This document shows positions 35,600-48,128 of a DNA stretch of 64,000 bases, piece by piece; position 1 is the first letter of the stretch, and each line of letters begins with the position of its first letter. Position numbers and translations under genes: made by a program. Origin of the DNA: Rhodamnia argentea (Eukaryota > Streptophyta > Magnoliopsida > Myrtales > Myrtaceae). The stretch lies in contig NC_063151.1 in the NCBI RefSeq assembly GCF_020921035.1, positions 9,167,501-9,231,500 on the forward strand. The letters are read 5' to 3'. The notes beneath the pieces are model-generated. The model saw nothing but the letters and a program-made list of their open reading frames with translations. It had not been told where the DNA came from and did no database searches.

Positions 35600-37890
35600 T
35601 AATGCATCAATACAAACAGGTGGTATGCCACCTTAACTCCCAGACAAGCAGATCTAGATTAGATGGTTATATCTTGTGGGTTTGAACTTGAGCATGCGCA
35701 AATTATTCAACTCTCAGTGTGCTAATGCTGCTAGGGACATGAGGAATCTTGACAGCTACGAGTAATCACCAAATTTTATGAAACTAAGTTTGGTTGCCAT
35801 TGTGTACGGGTGGTTTGTCTGCTGACTTCGAGACCAGAAAACCAATGCCGCTACAGAAAAGTAAATGAACATTTAGGCCACTTAACTTTGTAGATCCAGG
35901 AAACATATGATCTGCCCATGACAGCTCAGAGTATTGTTCAGATATTTTTAGCGAACCTTACCTGGCATTCTCATCAAATGTGGCATTGATGTTTGGGAGA
36001 GATCAATCCAGATCCGTCTGTTGGGCTGCTGATCAATATGAAATGATCAGAAATGTAGTAAACAACGTTCGCCCGTGGCATGCCACCGTGATTATAAAAC
36101 GAAATGGAGACATTAGATCACCCATTGCTCAATACCGCTGGGGAAACCGTGGGTTAGGACAATGTTTAGGTAATAATATGGCCATTATAAGAGTCAAGTC
36201 CTTCTGAGCTTCCATTAGCTGTCATGTCACAGATCAGTTGACAACCTCCTGACAATGTTTCCATCAGGTTTTAGATCGATCAAGAAAACCGCTTCCATAT
36301 GAAATGTATCTAAAAAGTCTTTGACAACATGCACACGCGCAATGCCACGACCATTCTCAGAGAACAGGATGACAATTACTTCAAGCAAAATTGAGCGTGT
36401 GGGTAGTGACGCATCTACAGACTAATGTAGAAAGGGGACAAGTGGAACCTTTACAGCTACAGCTTAAGTTTGTGCGACTATCTTGAAGCTGTCCCTTTGC
36501 CTAAACACATTGGCTATTGGCTGATATTCTTCTAATCGATAACACGGAATAGCCAGACTACTCTAAAAGGCATGCATATAATGGAGTTGTGGGTTTGCAC
36601 GAGTGGCTTGTCCCGTCTTGCTGAACAACAGTCCTGTCCACTGTAAATAAAAAACTTTGTCAACAGAAGCGTTTAGGACATCTATTTTTACAGATCTAAC
36701 CAAATGATCCATAGGAACGGCCAAGGGGAGAGATAGAGAGATGCTTCGCAGTTGACTTGTCAGTATGCGATTAGAAAACCAAGGTTAGACATAAGGGTAG
36801 GAGGGAAGGATTGCTCAGATCTGCCAAAGTTGCTTAAATGGCTGAGAGCAGACTAGAAATGGAAACCAAAGTGATAAAATTCTGTTCCCATTGCCGTAAG
36901 ATTGATAGAATACGACTGCAAACATGGTAAGTTTATTTAGAAAGTGGGTCTCCTTTTGGGTGCTTCCATTTTGGATGGTTCCTAAACTGTGAACATACTG
37001 CAAGAATCCATACAGAGCTACTACTTGATCAAACTTTTAAATTGGATATTGAATTCAATTTGAATCCTCCGGGGGGGGAGGGGGTTGGGGGCGGGTGGGT
37101 GTGGTGGACGATTGGTTGGAAAGAAGATGAGAGCATGTGAGCGATTTCCTGTTAGAATTTGGCCGGAGGCAATGTCAGGGTTAAATTGAAATGTTCGTCA
37201 AATTATCAGGACGGGTGTTGCATAAACTGAGATATCAGGAGGCTAATTGCCACAATCCCAAAAACCTAGTGGCATGATGTAATTATACCATTTGATAGGT
37301 CTAGGATATATATGAGCGCTCTAAACTTGGCCTTTTCTTGCACTTTGTGAGTGTGGAATGGAATGATTCAGTTGATGAATCTAGTGATCGGACTTGAGGC
37401 AACGGTTGCTGAGGAGGAACCCGACAGCTGGAGAGCCTCAGAGAGAGATTCAAGGAAAACCATGGCTGATGTACGGGATGTAAAAGGAAAATGATTGAAA
37501 TTCAGGAAGTACATCTCGTCGAAACAGAAAAACTAATTACTAGTAAGGTAAATGCATCGAGAATGAACAACTGGAGCAGAAAGTTTGCGTCGTAGAAATG
37601 TTAAATTGTTAAATTGTCAAATTGTCAAATGTCCGATTGGAAAGCTGGTTAGAGGAGTCTTCCTGCGAGAAAAAGAAGTAGCTCTATCATTCATCGGGCT
37701 AAAATGCTTGAACTCGAATGCCATGGATATAAATAATCATTGTTGATAATCTATTTTGAAATCCGATGAGCGAGAGATGGGCAAAGTTATTTGGTATGCA
37801 AGTATTTGCGTTGATTTACATAATGATACATCATTGCATTGTACATACTACAAAATCTTTTACATGATTGGGTAGGCCCCAAGTAGACAA
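35600..37890. other. Intergenic between DUF241 A and B
   Basis: The part nearest gene A (35600-36370) is conserved in the duplicate and carries a repeated GTGGTATGCCACC...CCCAGACAA motif (35620, 36076, 36338). From 36370 to 37890 I see no gene. A G-rich tract lies at 37071-37105. Confidence 0.5.
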
Positions 37891-37895
37891 AGATC

Positions 37896-38747
37896 CTAAT
37901 GATTAAGAACATTGAGAAGAGAAGCTCTTGTCTTCACTAAATGCCTGAATAGGCATTCCAAATCCTCCTCGATGTCCTGAATTGTCGACTCGGATGCCTC
38001 CAGTCGCTTTAGTACTCGAGGTTTCACGTCTTCAACAGACTTTAGAACAGAGAGGTCAACATACAAGCCTTCCACATTATTGTCATTTACATTCTCTTCG
38101 CAGGAAATGTGTTTGGACGAGACAAGCTTGGAAACCAAAGACCAACCCTTGATCTCCGGTTTCGCCTTTGACCCAGATAAGAGACATAACAAGGACTCAA
38201 ACACCGAAAGGCTGATATCTTCAGCTTCTCTTATAATGCTAAGAGCAGTTTCTTTGTTGGAGTCTTTCTTTTTCTTCTCCACTCTCTTCAAAGTCTCTGA
38301 AATCTTGGAGATGACTTTCTGCATTCTTTTCTTAGATTTGATGTATGTCTCGACTTCGCTTGCTAGGCCAGAATCACCTCCTCTCTTTCTCCTAAGTGAT
38401 GACTCTAGCCCCTGAACGCATTCCTTCATTTGCGAGAACACTTCCCTGATAGTTCCACAAAAATCCAAAAGCCTAATCGATCCACCCAACGACTGCTCGA
38501 TGCATTTGCTGAGATAATCATCGGAGATGGCCTGTTCAGAAAGGGGCAACTGAAGCAAATCATTGATGCTTTCGTACAAGTCTTTGAGGCCCCTTAAATT
38601 TTGGCATACAGATGAGGATGTTGCCTCTGATGATCTCAGCCTATCCAACTGATCCTCTACTGCTGTAGTGAGAGGGTGGCACCTGGAAGGCAGGCTGACA
38701 GATCGGGAGTGCCCGGTAAATTTAGAAATCTCAACTGAGGAAGCCAT
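37896..38747 (-). CDS. DUF241 protein B
   Basis: Single exon, 284 codons including stop (283 aa), ATG at 38747. It opens MASSVEISKFTGHSRSVSLP and has the family blocks LRGLKDLYESINDLLQLPLS, SQMKECVQGLESSLRRKR, KSKKRMQKVISKI, REAEDISLSVFESLLCLL, and IQDIEEDLECLFRHLVKTRA. It is intact but more diverged from A than C is, with a shorter Ser-rich spacer and an NDNN insertion before VEGLYVDLSVLKS. A TATATATA element lies at about 38850-38859. Same orientation as A and C. Confidence 0.9.
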   Translation of the reverse strand: MASSVEISKFTGHSRSVSLPSRCHPLTTAVEDQLDRLRSSEATSSSVCQNLRGLKDLYESINDLLQLPLSEQAISDDYLSKCIEQSLGGSIRLLDFCGTIREVFSQMKECVQGLESSLRRKRGGDSGLASEVETYIKSKKRMQKVISKISETLKRVEKKKKDSNKETALSIIREAEDISLSVFESLLCLLSGSKAKPEIKGWSLVSKLVSSKHISCEENVNDNNVEGLYVDLSVLKSVEDVKPRVLKRLEASESTIQDIEEDLECLFRHLVKTRASLLNVLNH

Positions 38748-38849
38748 TTTCTTTTGTAACTCTCAAAAAATAAAAGCCTTTCACTGTCTGAGATCGTGAT
38801 ATGCTCTCAGAGAAGTGTGTTCATGCCACACCTCTTACCCTGGCATATA

Positions 38850-38859
38850 TATAACTGCT
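38850..38859 (-). promoter_or_regulatory. Putative TATA box of DUF241 B
   Basis: TTATATATATG on the minus strand about 105 bases upstream of the ATG at 38747. Confidence 0.5.
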
Positions 38860-39299
38860 GGAGGCATTTGGCTGTCCAATTCTTCCAGGCTCGAATTCGC
38901 TGTCATTACAGTGGTCCTCCACTTTCCCGACGATGTTATCTGTTTCAGATCTCAAGCAAAATTAGAATATGAAAGAAAGATCAATCATGTGTACTTGGGC
39001 AGTGCGCTACCATGATTCCCAGACAAAAGGATGGTTATTAGACGGTCACATCATTTAAGACTCAGTTTATGAGCATGTGGGTTATGGTAATAAACATCAG
39101 CAAGGCTTTAAATATCGATGCACATAGGTGGTATGCCTCCAAAAATCCCAGACAAGAGGATGAAATGGTCATATCGTTTGTGCTTGAACATGTGTAGATC
39201 AGCGTGCTGATGCAGCTGGAGACATTTGGAATCCTGACGGCACTGAGCTTATAGTATTTAACTTGTATTATTTGTACAATCACCGCATTTTACTTGAAC

Positions 39300-39869
39300 A
39301 GGAGAGGTATATTAAGTTAATTCATTCATGTGCACGAGCGGTTTGTCCACAGACTTCCAGACCAGTAACCTGATACTTCTATAAAGAGATAGATCAACAC
39401 TTGCACCAATTTACTTTACAGATCTGTCAAAAGTAACTTTCCTTAGTGAGTTTTTTGAACCATGTGAACTTCTTTTGAAAAGGGGTAATTAGGAACGACT
39501 CACATATACACCTTTTAACATTCCAATACATACTAAAAATAAGATGGATACTAGAAGCAAGACCATCTAAGCCTTATTTTCTGAATGCCTTAGAGTGCAT
39601 ATACATTTAGTTTACACTTCATTTCTGATAGTTTTTACAATAGTACTTTTATTAAAATGTGTTGTCTTCGTAATGGTCCCAAAGTGATTTGTCACATGCC
39701 CTTGATACTACTGAACTCGCTTAACTATTGGGGTTTTTTCAATTGGTAAGTCAAATCAACTCTACTCTAACTAGCTTGACATGCCCTTCATATTCATGTT
39801 GCAACTACAAAACAGTACATGAGGCCTCCATGGATGCATTTGCCTCCGTTCACTTAGTCTGGAGTTTAA
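39300..39869. other. Intergenic, no gene recognised
   Basis: Between the conserved upstream blocks of DUF241 B and the relic at 39870. I see only AT-rich sequence with no recognisable coding or RNA feature. Confidence 0.45.
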
Positions 39870-40245
39870 CAATGTCAATTATGGAAACTCTCATTTTTAG
39901 TGAATGCCTGAAGATGCTCTCGAATCCTCCTAAATTTCCTGTATGTTCGACTCTAGCACCTTTACATGCTTTAATATATCGCTCGCTCTATGATTGACAT
40001 CTTTGCTTGAGGTCAGCAAGAGCAGTTCGATATCCAACTGTTGCAGTTCGCTAACACCCTCTTCTCCCTCGTGTGTTACTATTGTAGATGGCAATAGCTT
40101 TGAAATTGATGACCGGCCATTAGGTTATGGTATTGTCCATGTTCAAGATAAAAAGAGGAATAGGGAGCAGAAAACTGATAGACTAATGTCTTCTGCTTCT
40201 CTTTGCATTCTCAGAGGAGCCTCCAGGTTAGAGTTTTGGCACATA
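39870..40245 (-). pseudogene. DUF241 C-terminal relic
   Basis: On the minus strand the order of family blocks survives: REAEDISLSVF (just below 40215), GRSSISKLL (near 40115), LDIELLLLTSSKDV, LESNIQEI, a stop, then EDSRASSGIH and further stops. The N-terminal two thirds are absent. The break at about 40245 coincides with the start of the duplicated 3' flank (GGGAAACTGGTGGGG). Confidence 0.75.
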
Positions 40246-42679
40246 ATATGACAATGGGAAACTGGTGGGGAACCAAATGCATCCACGTAATATTCCATGA
40301 GAGAGAGAGAGAGAGAGATTTGTTAAGATTGTGTTGTTCGTTATCTTAAAACTATGGTGGACATATGTCCACGAGTTAGTGATGCCAGACCGAGCTTAAT
40401 TGGCGAGACTCGAGAGCACACAAGATCTTGCGGACTCTAAGACCATAAATATTGCGCGTGCTTCTGTATGATTGATCTGATCTGAAGGTAGACCTGATAT
40501 AGTGTGTTGTCCCTGAGAGACAACTTATACTTAACAACTGGTGATGCTCTTTCTATGTACATGCCTAGTGACACCTAGGAAAGTTCCTGCAGTGAACAAG
40601 ATTAATCTGGAAGATATAAGAGGCACTGCGGTTATGACGTGAGTAGCTGTTCATATTCACTATAAGTTTGAACTCCTTCTGCAAATGATTCTCTCTCTTT
40701 TGACTTAGATTTGTACACAGTGTGGACAGTTCCTTTTTTGATTTTTCTCCTCTTTCAATGTTTCTATGCTTCAGCTGACAGTTGAATCGAGTAATTGTCG
40801 GCACATTTGTTTATCTACTTTTTCCCTTATGACTATCCTCATCCAAACTTTCTGAAAACCTGCTGCATTGATACCACCGTTGCGGGGAGTTTGAGAAAAC
40901 TTTTTTATTTGCATCACTAGTTGAGAAGCCTTCTAATAATTTAGATAGATAAGGTGAAGGCACCGATTAAATCAAAATGATACCTCCCATTGTCTAATGC
41001 ATCTGTTCATGCAAGAACCTGAAAGATCGTAGCCACATCATGCTGCTAGAACATAGCAGGAAATGAGCAAGCAAAAAGGAAGAGAGAGAACTGGACTGAC
41101 CAAAGTTAAAAGTATGAAGATCTCAATGGTCAGTATGAGCAAAGCTGGAGGAAGACAGCCTACATCAATTATAAAGTTGGCTTTTTACTCACCATTTTCA
41201 TATCACTGATGTGTGCAGATGACCTGGATTTGTTACATCAATCACTGCCTTCATCTTGCAATTCATGTCTCTGAAATGGAGTAGAAGTTGGGCGGAAGAA
41301 GAGTAGCAAACTTTTATTTCCTAGGTGATGTCTATGGCAGAGAGCTTTTGTGATAACTAGACAGATTGATACTCTAGTAAAACTGTCAACTGTTAGCTGA
41401 TATATAGAGGGAAAAGATGATGGTTGTTCTGGAAATATTGTTGGACTGTGGAAGTAGTAGAAACTGATTGGCACAATAAGGACAGACTAGTTGCCTTGAA
41501 GCTAATTAGAGGTCATCTTCGAGATAAAACATGCAAAGAAATGCAATTCAGATAATCCGTTGGAAAAGCTGAGTCAATAAGCACCATTTATTCCTTGAGC
41601 TGATTGCAGAAATGTTGAAGATTCATTGTTACACAAATGATTTTTCATTCTTTTGATCTCCTAAATATAATTTGAATAGTAAAGCAATAAGCAGACAATT
41701 GTAATAGATAGAGAGAGAGAGAGAGAGAGAGAGTAGTTATAGTGAACATTTTTAATTCCCGATGTATCTATCGATTTATAATGTGCATGGTGAAGGTACA
41801 ATATACAGACTAGCAAAAATTTTTTAGGATGCCATACATGGGTTGGCACCAAGGAAAACTATAACACTAGTAGTTGATTATATTCAGAAGAGCAGCTCTT
41901 GTTTTGACAAGTCTCCTGAAAATGCATTCCAGGTCCTCCTCAATTTCCCGAATGCTTGATTCCAACGCTTCCAGTCTCTTGAATACTTGAGGATTCCTGT
42001 CTTTAGCAGATTTCAGAACGGTCAAATTGACATCCAACCCTTCGATTTTGTCGTATTCTGCTTTCTCATCACATGACACTCGTTTAGGCGACAGCATATT
42101 TGAGACCAAAGACCAACTGAAAGGCTTTGATCTTTCCCTTGGCCCCAAATGGACATGCAACAAGGACTCAAATACTGAAAAACTGATATCTTCAGCTTCT
42201 CTTATTATGCCGAGAGTAGCCTCAGGTTTCCAGTGTTTTCTCAGGTGGTTTTTCTTCTCCATCTTCTTCAAATGATGCAAGAGTTTCGCAACCATTTTCT
42301 GCAATTTTTTCCTGGATTTGATGTATGTCTCGACTTCACTCACCTTTTCAGAATCTCGTCTCCTTCTCCGGAATGATGAATTGAGTTCCTGGATGCACTC
42401 CTTTGTCTGTGAAAAAACATCTTTTACGCTCCCACAGGCGTCCAATAGCTTCACAGATCCATCCAAGAACTCCTCCACAGAACTCCTATGGTGTTCATGG
42501 GCAAGAGCCTGCTGGGTTGGAGGCATCTGAAGCCAATCATCAATGCAGTCATACAGATCTCTGAGGCCTCCTAACTTTAGGGGTGCTGATGAGGCTGGAG
42601 ATGAAGAAGTTGCATCTGATGATCTCAGCCTCTGCAACTGCTGTTCGACAGCTGTTGCTAGAGGGTGACTTCTGGAAGG

Positions 42680-42789
42680 TGTTGAAAAACATAATTGTCA
42701 TTGACTTCATTATCAGATTACATCATCTATATATATAGTGAACATTAGGGCTCACTAATTATAGAAAAGACTAAACTACCCTTTCAACA
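42680..42789 (-). repeat. 3' LTR of the copia element
   Basis: 110 bp, starting TGTTGAAAAAC and ending CCTTTCAACA on the plus strand. It differs from the other LTR only by one TA unit in the TATATATA tract. Confidence 0.95.
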
Positions 42790-42800
42790 CTCCCCCTCAA
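42790..42800 (-). other. Polypurine tract of the copia element
   Basis: TTGAGGGGGAG on the minus strand, directly before the 3' LTR. The pol stop codon (TGA, 42797-42799) lies inside it. Confidence 0.85.
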
Positions 42801-45800
42801 GTTGGGGCATAAACATCAAAGAGTCCCAACTTGTTACACAAAGCAATTACTCTACTTCCCTGTAATGACTTAGTGAAAAGATCAGCGAGTTGATCTTCAG
42901 TCCTTGTGTATTGAAGTGTTATGCTCTTGTTTTGAATTTTTTCTCGCACAAAATGGCAATCTACTTCAATATGCTTCGTGCGCTCATGAAAAACTGGATT
43001 TGAAGCGATATGCATAGCAGACTGGTTATCACAACATAGGATTGAGGGACTTGACGATGATATTCTGAGTTCGGATAATAACATCCTCAACCAAATCAAC
43101 TCATTAGTCACATGAGCCATGGCCCGATATTCCGCCTCAGCACTTGATCGAGACACCACCCGTTGTTTCTTACTTTTCCAACTCACAAGATTGCCTCCCA
43201 AAAATACGCGGTAACCGGAAGTTGATCGCCTATCAAAAGGACAACCAGCCCAATCAACATCAGAGTAGCCAATAACATCAAGATGTCCATTATTCTTGAA
43301 CAATATCCCTTTGCCCGGTGCTCCCTTCAAGTATTTAACTATACGTAGTACTGCCTCCCAATGTGTAGTACGAGGAGTACTCATAAATTGACTAACAACA
43401 CTAACAGCGAAAGATATATCCGGTCGGGTAACGGTTAAATAATTGAGCTTACCCACCGGTCTCCGATACTTACTTGGATTATGAAGTAATTCGCCATGTT
43501 CTGCATCAAGCTTCACATTAGGATCCATCGGAGTATTAACGGGTTTCGCTCCAAGAAAGCCAACCTCACTAAGAATATCCAATACATATTTTCTTTGTGA
43601 TAATGAGATACCATCACGTGAGTAAGCCACCTCAATGCCTAAGAAATATCGCAAATAGCCCATATCTTTTGTGCTAAATTCTGTCCGTAGAAACTGTTTC
43701 AATTTTTTTATGCCCACGGAATCACTACCGGTAATGATAATATCATCCACATACACAACTAGCAGAACACACCTAGCAGGGGAAGTAGAGCTAAAAACAG
43801 AATGATCTACAGTACAACGTCGCAAACCAAACCGAATAAGCGCATCACCGAAACGACCAAACCAGGCACGAGGAGATTGTTTCAACCCATATAATGCCTT
43901 GCGCGAGCGACAAACACTGGCAGACTCCCCCTGAGCAACAAATCCCGGGGGTTGCTCCATATATACCTCTTACGCCAAGTCCCCATGAAGAAAAGCATTC
44001 TTGACATCAAGTTGGTGAAGAATCCAACCATAATGGACGGCAAGAGAGATGAAAACACGAACGGAAGGTATCTTTGCTACGGGAGAGAATGTATCATCAT
44101 AATCAACTCCATATGTTTGGGTGTAGCCTTTGGCTACCAAACGTGCCTTGAGACGCTCAACGGTGCCATCCGGTTGAAACTTTAGTGTGAAAATCCAACG
44201 GCACCCCACAGCCTGTTTCCCAACGGGTAACGATGTAAGTTGCCATGTCCCATTATCCTGTAGCGCCCGCATTTCATCCTCCATAGCCTGTCGCCAACCT
44301 GGATGAGCAAGAGCCTCTACAACGGTACTTGGCACGCATACAGTAGATAAAGAAGCAACAAACGAGGAATATGTAGGAGAAAGACAATCATAGGATAAAA
44401 ATTGAGAAAGAGGGTAACGAGTATGTGTATGACAAGATAATCCACTATAAGGAGTAAATCGAGGATTAGGTTGACCAACACAAGAACGTGTACCTTTGCG
44501 CAATGCAATGGGAATGTCAATAGTAGAATCGGGCTCGGCGGCGATCGGAGGATCAGAAGACGGGACATCGACCGGTGGAGAAACATGAATATCCAAAGTA
44601 GGCGGCGATCGTACTACCTCACGTTGAACAGACCGGCGTCGTTGATAGGTCTTATCGGCGAACCGAAAAGTAGATGACGATGTTGATGGCTCGAGCACAC
44701 TTGCTAATGGAATAGGCGGCGGTGGAGCCATAGTCGAAGACGTAACATCTTCGGAAGGAACTACCGTAGAGGAGTAATATGACTGATCCTCGAAAAAGGT
44801 TACATCTGCTGAGACATATAATCGCCGACCGACTGGACTATAACACTTATACCCTTTCCGAGTTCGAGAATACCCAAGAAATACACACTTATCAGCCCGT
44901 GGATCGAGCTTATCATGACCAGGAGCAAGACGATGCACAAAACAGACACATCCAAACACACGAAGTGGTAAAGTAAAAAGTGAACTTGTAGGATGGATAG
45001 TGGAGAAAGGTATGCCCCCACGAAGCACCGAGGATGGAAGGCGATTTATGAGATAGCATCTTTGTAAGAATAGCATGCCCCAAGTATATTTTGGGGAGGT
45101 TCATATGAAAAAGGAGGCAACGGGCCACATCTAGAAGATGGCGATTTTTTCGTTCAGCTACCCCATTCTGTTGGGGGGTATAGGGACAAGAAGTCTGATG
45201 CAAAATCCCATGAGATATAAGAAATGATTGAAAACCGGAAGAAATAGCCATATATTCTTTTGCATTATCAGAACGCAAACATTTAATAGAAACATGATAT
45301 TGATTGAGAATTTCAAAGTAGAACATACGGAAACAAGAAAAAAACTTCAGTTCGATCTTTTATTAAATATAACCACGTCATTCGGGAATAATCATCCACG
45401 AATGTAACAAAATATTTATAACCGGATATGTCATCGACACGACATGGTCCCCAAACATCGAATGGACCAACTCAAAAGGACTTGACACACGACATTGGAC
45501 ACGAGAAGGAAATGATAACCGATGGTGTTTGCCCAATTGGCAAGCATCACACTGAATATGACTCATAGATTCCGAAATAGGTGAAAAATGACGAAGAATA
45601 TCGGTTGGTGGATGACCCATACGACAATGCATCCGGAATAAGTCGGAAGCGGTTTTCTTTTGAGCATTTGCAGCAATAAGGTCTTTGTTCGGGTAGTAAA
45701 GCCCATTGGACTCATGTCCGCCACCAATCATCCGTCCGGTCCTCGGATCCCGAAAGACACAATGAGTGGAAGTAAACGTTATTGAGCAGTTCAAATCTCT

Positions 45801-47060
45801 AGTAAGAGAACTAACAGAGAGCAAGTTATATGGGAAAGCTGGCAAATGGTAAACAGATGAAAGAGTAAGAGAGGGACCCAATGTTGCATTCCCTTGACCG
45901 GTGATATGGGATTGTGAACCATCGGCGAGTGTAACGGAACTAGGTGATATAGAAGTAATACCGGACAACAACTTAGAATTACCGGTCACATGATTTGTGG
46001 CGCCAGAGTCTATGACCCAAGTTGTGGGCGCAGAAGAGAGTAAACAAGTTGGACTACCTGAAGAAGTACGTGCCAAAGTAGCAATAGGAGCAGAGGAATC
46101 CACCACCTGGTTGGGACGCACTAAGGATTCGTACTCACCGCGAGTCGACATAATGGTACTAGGCAACTCTTGTGACCGATCGGCAACCTTCTGTACTGGA
46201 GATTCTACTGCTTCAGCATAAGCAGCCCGTGGGCGAAGCTCGGGATGTAGGATATAACAATAAGGCTCGGTATGACCAGCTCGGCGACAATGATTGCAAT
46301 AACGAGAACTTCCAGCACCCTTACCACCATCTCGGCCACGACCTGGTAAAAAGAGAGACCTACCACGACCTCGAGGACCACGCCCCCGGCCTCCACGACC
46401 GCCGCCAGACCGAGAAATCATGGCACTTGCTACAGGTGCTGATGATGATGAGTCGTGCACGTATCGAAGTACTCGAGAGAAAACCTCATCTACCGATGGA
46501 AGAGTACCCCGAGAGATAATCTGCTGTCGAAGAGAAGAATGAGTAGGACCAAGCCCCCGAAGAAATAACACAACTCTCATATCCTGTTGGCGCTTAGCCG
46601 GCTCTCTAATGTCATCGGTGGCAGGCAAATAAGTATCCAGTTTCTCACAAAGTGTAGTGAACTTAGAATAATAATCAGATGCAGACATGTCTCCAATACG
46701 AAGGTCAAATAGTTCCTCCCACACATCACAAACACGGGTCATATTATCACGACTTGAAAACATGAGAGCACATTTGTCCCAAATAGCTTTGGCTGAGGTA
46801 CAACGCATAAACCGAGGACTAATCTTGGAATCCATGGTATTCCACAACAATGTCCTAATAGCAACATCGCCAGAACGCCAATCATCCTCCTTTGTTTTAT
46901 CCATAGGTGGAGATGAAGTCAAATAACTCAGTTGTTTTGTGGCCAAAAGATATGTTTCGATTGCCATAGACCAAGAAGGGTAATTGGTCCCATCGAGCTT
47001 AACGGAGGTCGGCTTCAGATTTGTGAGACTAGTATCCGTGTTTCCGGAATTACTAGCCAT
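42797..47060 (-). pseudogene. copia gag-pol polyprotein, multiply broken
   Basis: Start ATG at 47060. In order: gag (residues 1-250) with a Gly/Arg-rich stretch; zinc knuckle CNHCRRAGHTEPYC (255-268); protease WVIDSGATNH (348-357); integrase zinc region with HCRMGH and CDAC; integrase core CLRSDNAKEY and TPQQNGVAERKN; reverse transcriptase with [20 protein letters not shown], and VVYVDDII (about 43740-43756); RNase H with SRSSAEAEYRAM and CDNQSAMHIA. Lesions: a one-base loss near 45460, a compensating extra T in a T run near 45335-45345, another frameshift at 45056-45075, and a stop TAA at 43970-43972 just after the [11 protein letters not shown] block. The polyprotein therefore cannot be made whole. 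Confidence 0.9.
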
Positions 47061-48002
47061 AGTTCAATAATAATATAAAAGTGAACTTACGAAAATTGGC
47101 ACCTTGTGCACTAAAGGTAATAATTACCACCAATTACCACCAATGGAAATAACTCATCAGAACATAAACACGAATCAATAGAGGGCATTAACAAATCAAC
47201 ACTGTCTTTTGGCCAAGGGAAGGCGGAACATCAACTGAAGTCTCAAGCCAATACAATAAGGTTCCAACAGATCAAATGCCACGACAAAATAGACCTTCAA
47301 AGGTACTGGACTCCAACAACCTGAGATAAACGCAAAGCAAACCAAGAGGCTCGCGACAGGGAAGATGAAATGCAGGAACAAGCCCTCCGTCACTGCCTCT
47401 CCCTCTTATTATAAACTAAGAGAGATTCAAATTTCAATGCTGAAACTGATGATGAGCCTCCTAAACTAATCTTCACCGCAATTTCTGTTGCAACACAGAA
47501 TGAAGCACTACCAAAAAAAAGAACTTTCTGGCAACCAAGCAACCGAACACCATAAATGAATAGAAAACCAAAATTAAAGCATCAGTTCGTGATCTCGCAC
47601 CATTCCAAGCTGGTGGTGGACATGAACACGTGATTCTCCTTGTTGTTGCAATCATTCGACGAAGGAATTCATCGATCCAATAACGGTAACAGTGGCTGCA
47701 GCTGTGGATTCACGTCGCCAATTTATAATTCGACGAAGGAATTCATCGATCCAACATGGAGACGGAGAGACGGCCAAGGGCTCGCCTGGTGGAGTCAGAC
47801 GACGGCGCCAAGCGTCGAGTGACGCTGGATTTGGGCTGCGTCGGGTAACGTCGGGTGACGTTAGGCAACGCCGGTTGCTATGGATCTAGGGTTGGGCGGT
47901 GTCGAGCAACGCCGGGTGGCGTCGGGCAACGCCGACCGCTCTGGATCCTCCTTTTTTTTTTCTTTTTTTTTACTGAAAGCGGAGAAGGGTTTTGGTGACC
48001 AT
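47061..48002 (-). other. Leader of the copia element
   Basis: About 940 bp between the primer-binding site and gag. It contains a repeated CGACGAAGGAATTCATCGAT (near 47656 and 47733) and GTCGGGTGACG/GTCGGGCAACG-like repeats (47835-47935). No long frame. Packaging signals are expected here but cannot be seen directly. Confidence 0.6.
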
Positions 48003-48016
48003 AGGCTCTGATACCA
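48003..48016 (-). other. Primer-binding site, tRNA-iMet
   Basis: TGGTATCAGAGCCT on the minus strand immediately inside the 5' LTR, complementary to the 3' end of plant initiator methionine tRNA. Confidence 0.95.
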
Positions 48017-48128
48017 TGTTGAAAAACATAATTGTCATTGACTTCATTATCAGATTACATCATCTATATATATATAGTGAACATTAGGGCTCACTAATTA
48101 TAGAAAAGACTAAACTACCCTTTCAACA
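48017..48128 (-). repeat. 5' LTR of the copia element
   Basis: 112 bp, identical to the 3' LTR apart from one extra TA dinucleotide. Near identity implies a recent insertion. Confidence 0.95.

Larger units (their letters stand above)
32945..36370. repeat. DUF241 duplication unit, copy 1
   Basis: From TGGGAAACTGGTGGGGAACC (32953 on) through the gene at 34482-35357 and its upstream flank, this unit is repeated at 40248-49165, the second copy being interrupted by a copia element. Shared blocks: CAAGATCTTGCG, CACCTAGGAAAGTTCCTGCA, TTTGACTTAGATTTGTA, CACCATTTTCATATCACTGA, GA-repeat at 34288-34342, the coding region, and CATGAGGAATC, GATCCGTCTGTTGGGCTGC upstream. Similarity is clear over about 3.4 kb. 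Confidence 0.85.
42680..48128 (-). mobile_element. Ty1/copia LTR retrotransposon, short-LTR (Ale/Retrofit-like)
   Basis: Full-length 5449-bp element with 110/112-bp LTRs (TGTTGA...TCAACA), a primer-binding site matching initiator tRNA-Met, gag, protease, integrase, reverse transcriptase and RNase H in copia order, and a polypurine tract. It is flanked by a 5-bp target duplication GAAGG (42675-42679 and 48129-48133). Element and host gene read in the same direction. The short LTR and total size suit the Ale/Retrofit lineage; assignment rests on structure, not on a tree. The coding region is damaged (see its entry). Confidence 0.95.

Noticed and set aside
36480..36660. Homology of this region to 60490-60660
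   Set aside because: Some words match (CTTGTCCCGTCTT, TCAGACTA/CCAGACTA) but the alignment is weak by eye, so no duplication is claimed.
44317..44677. Alternative-frame proteins in the copia region
   Set aside because: They overlap the real pol frame and have no copia domain.
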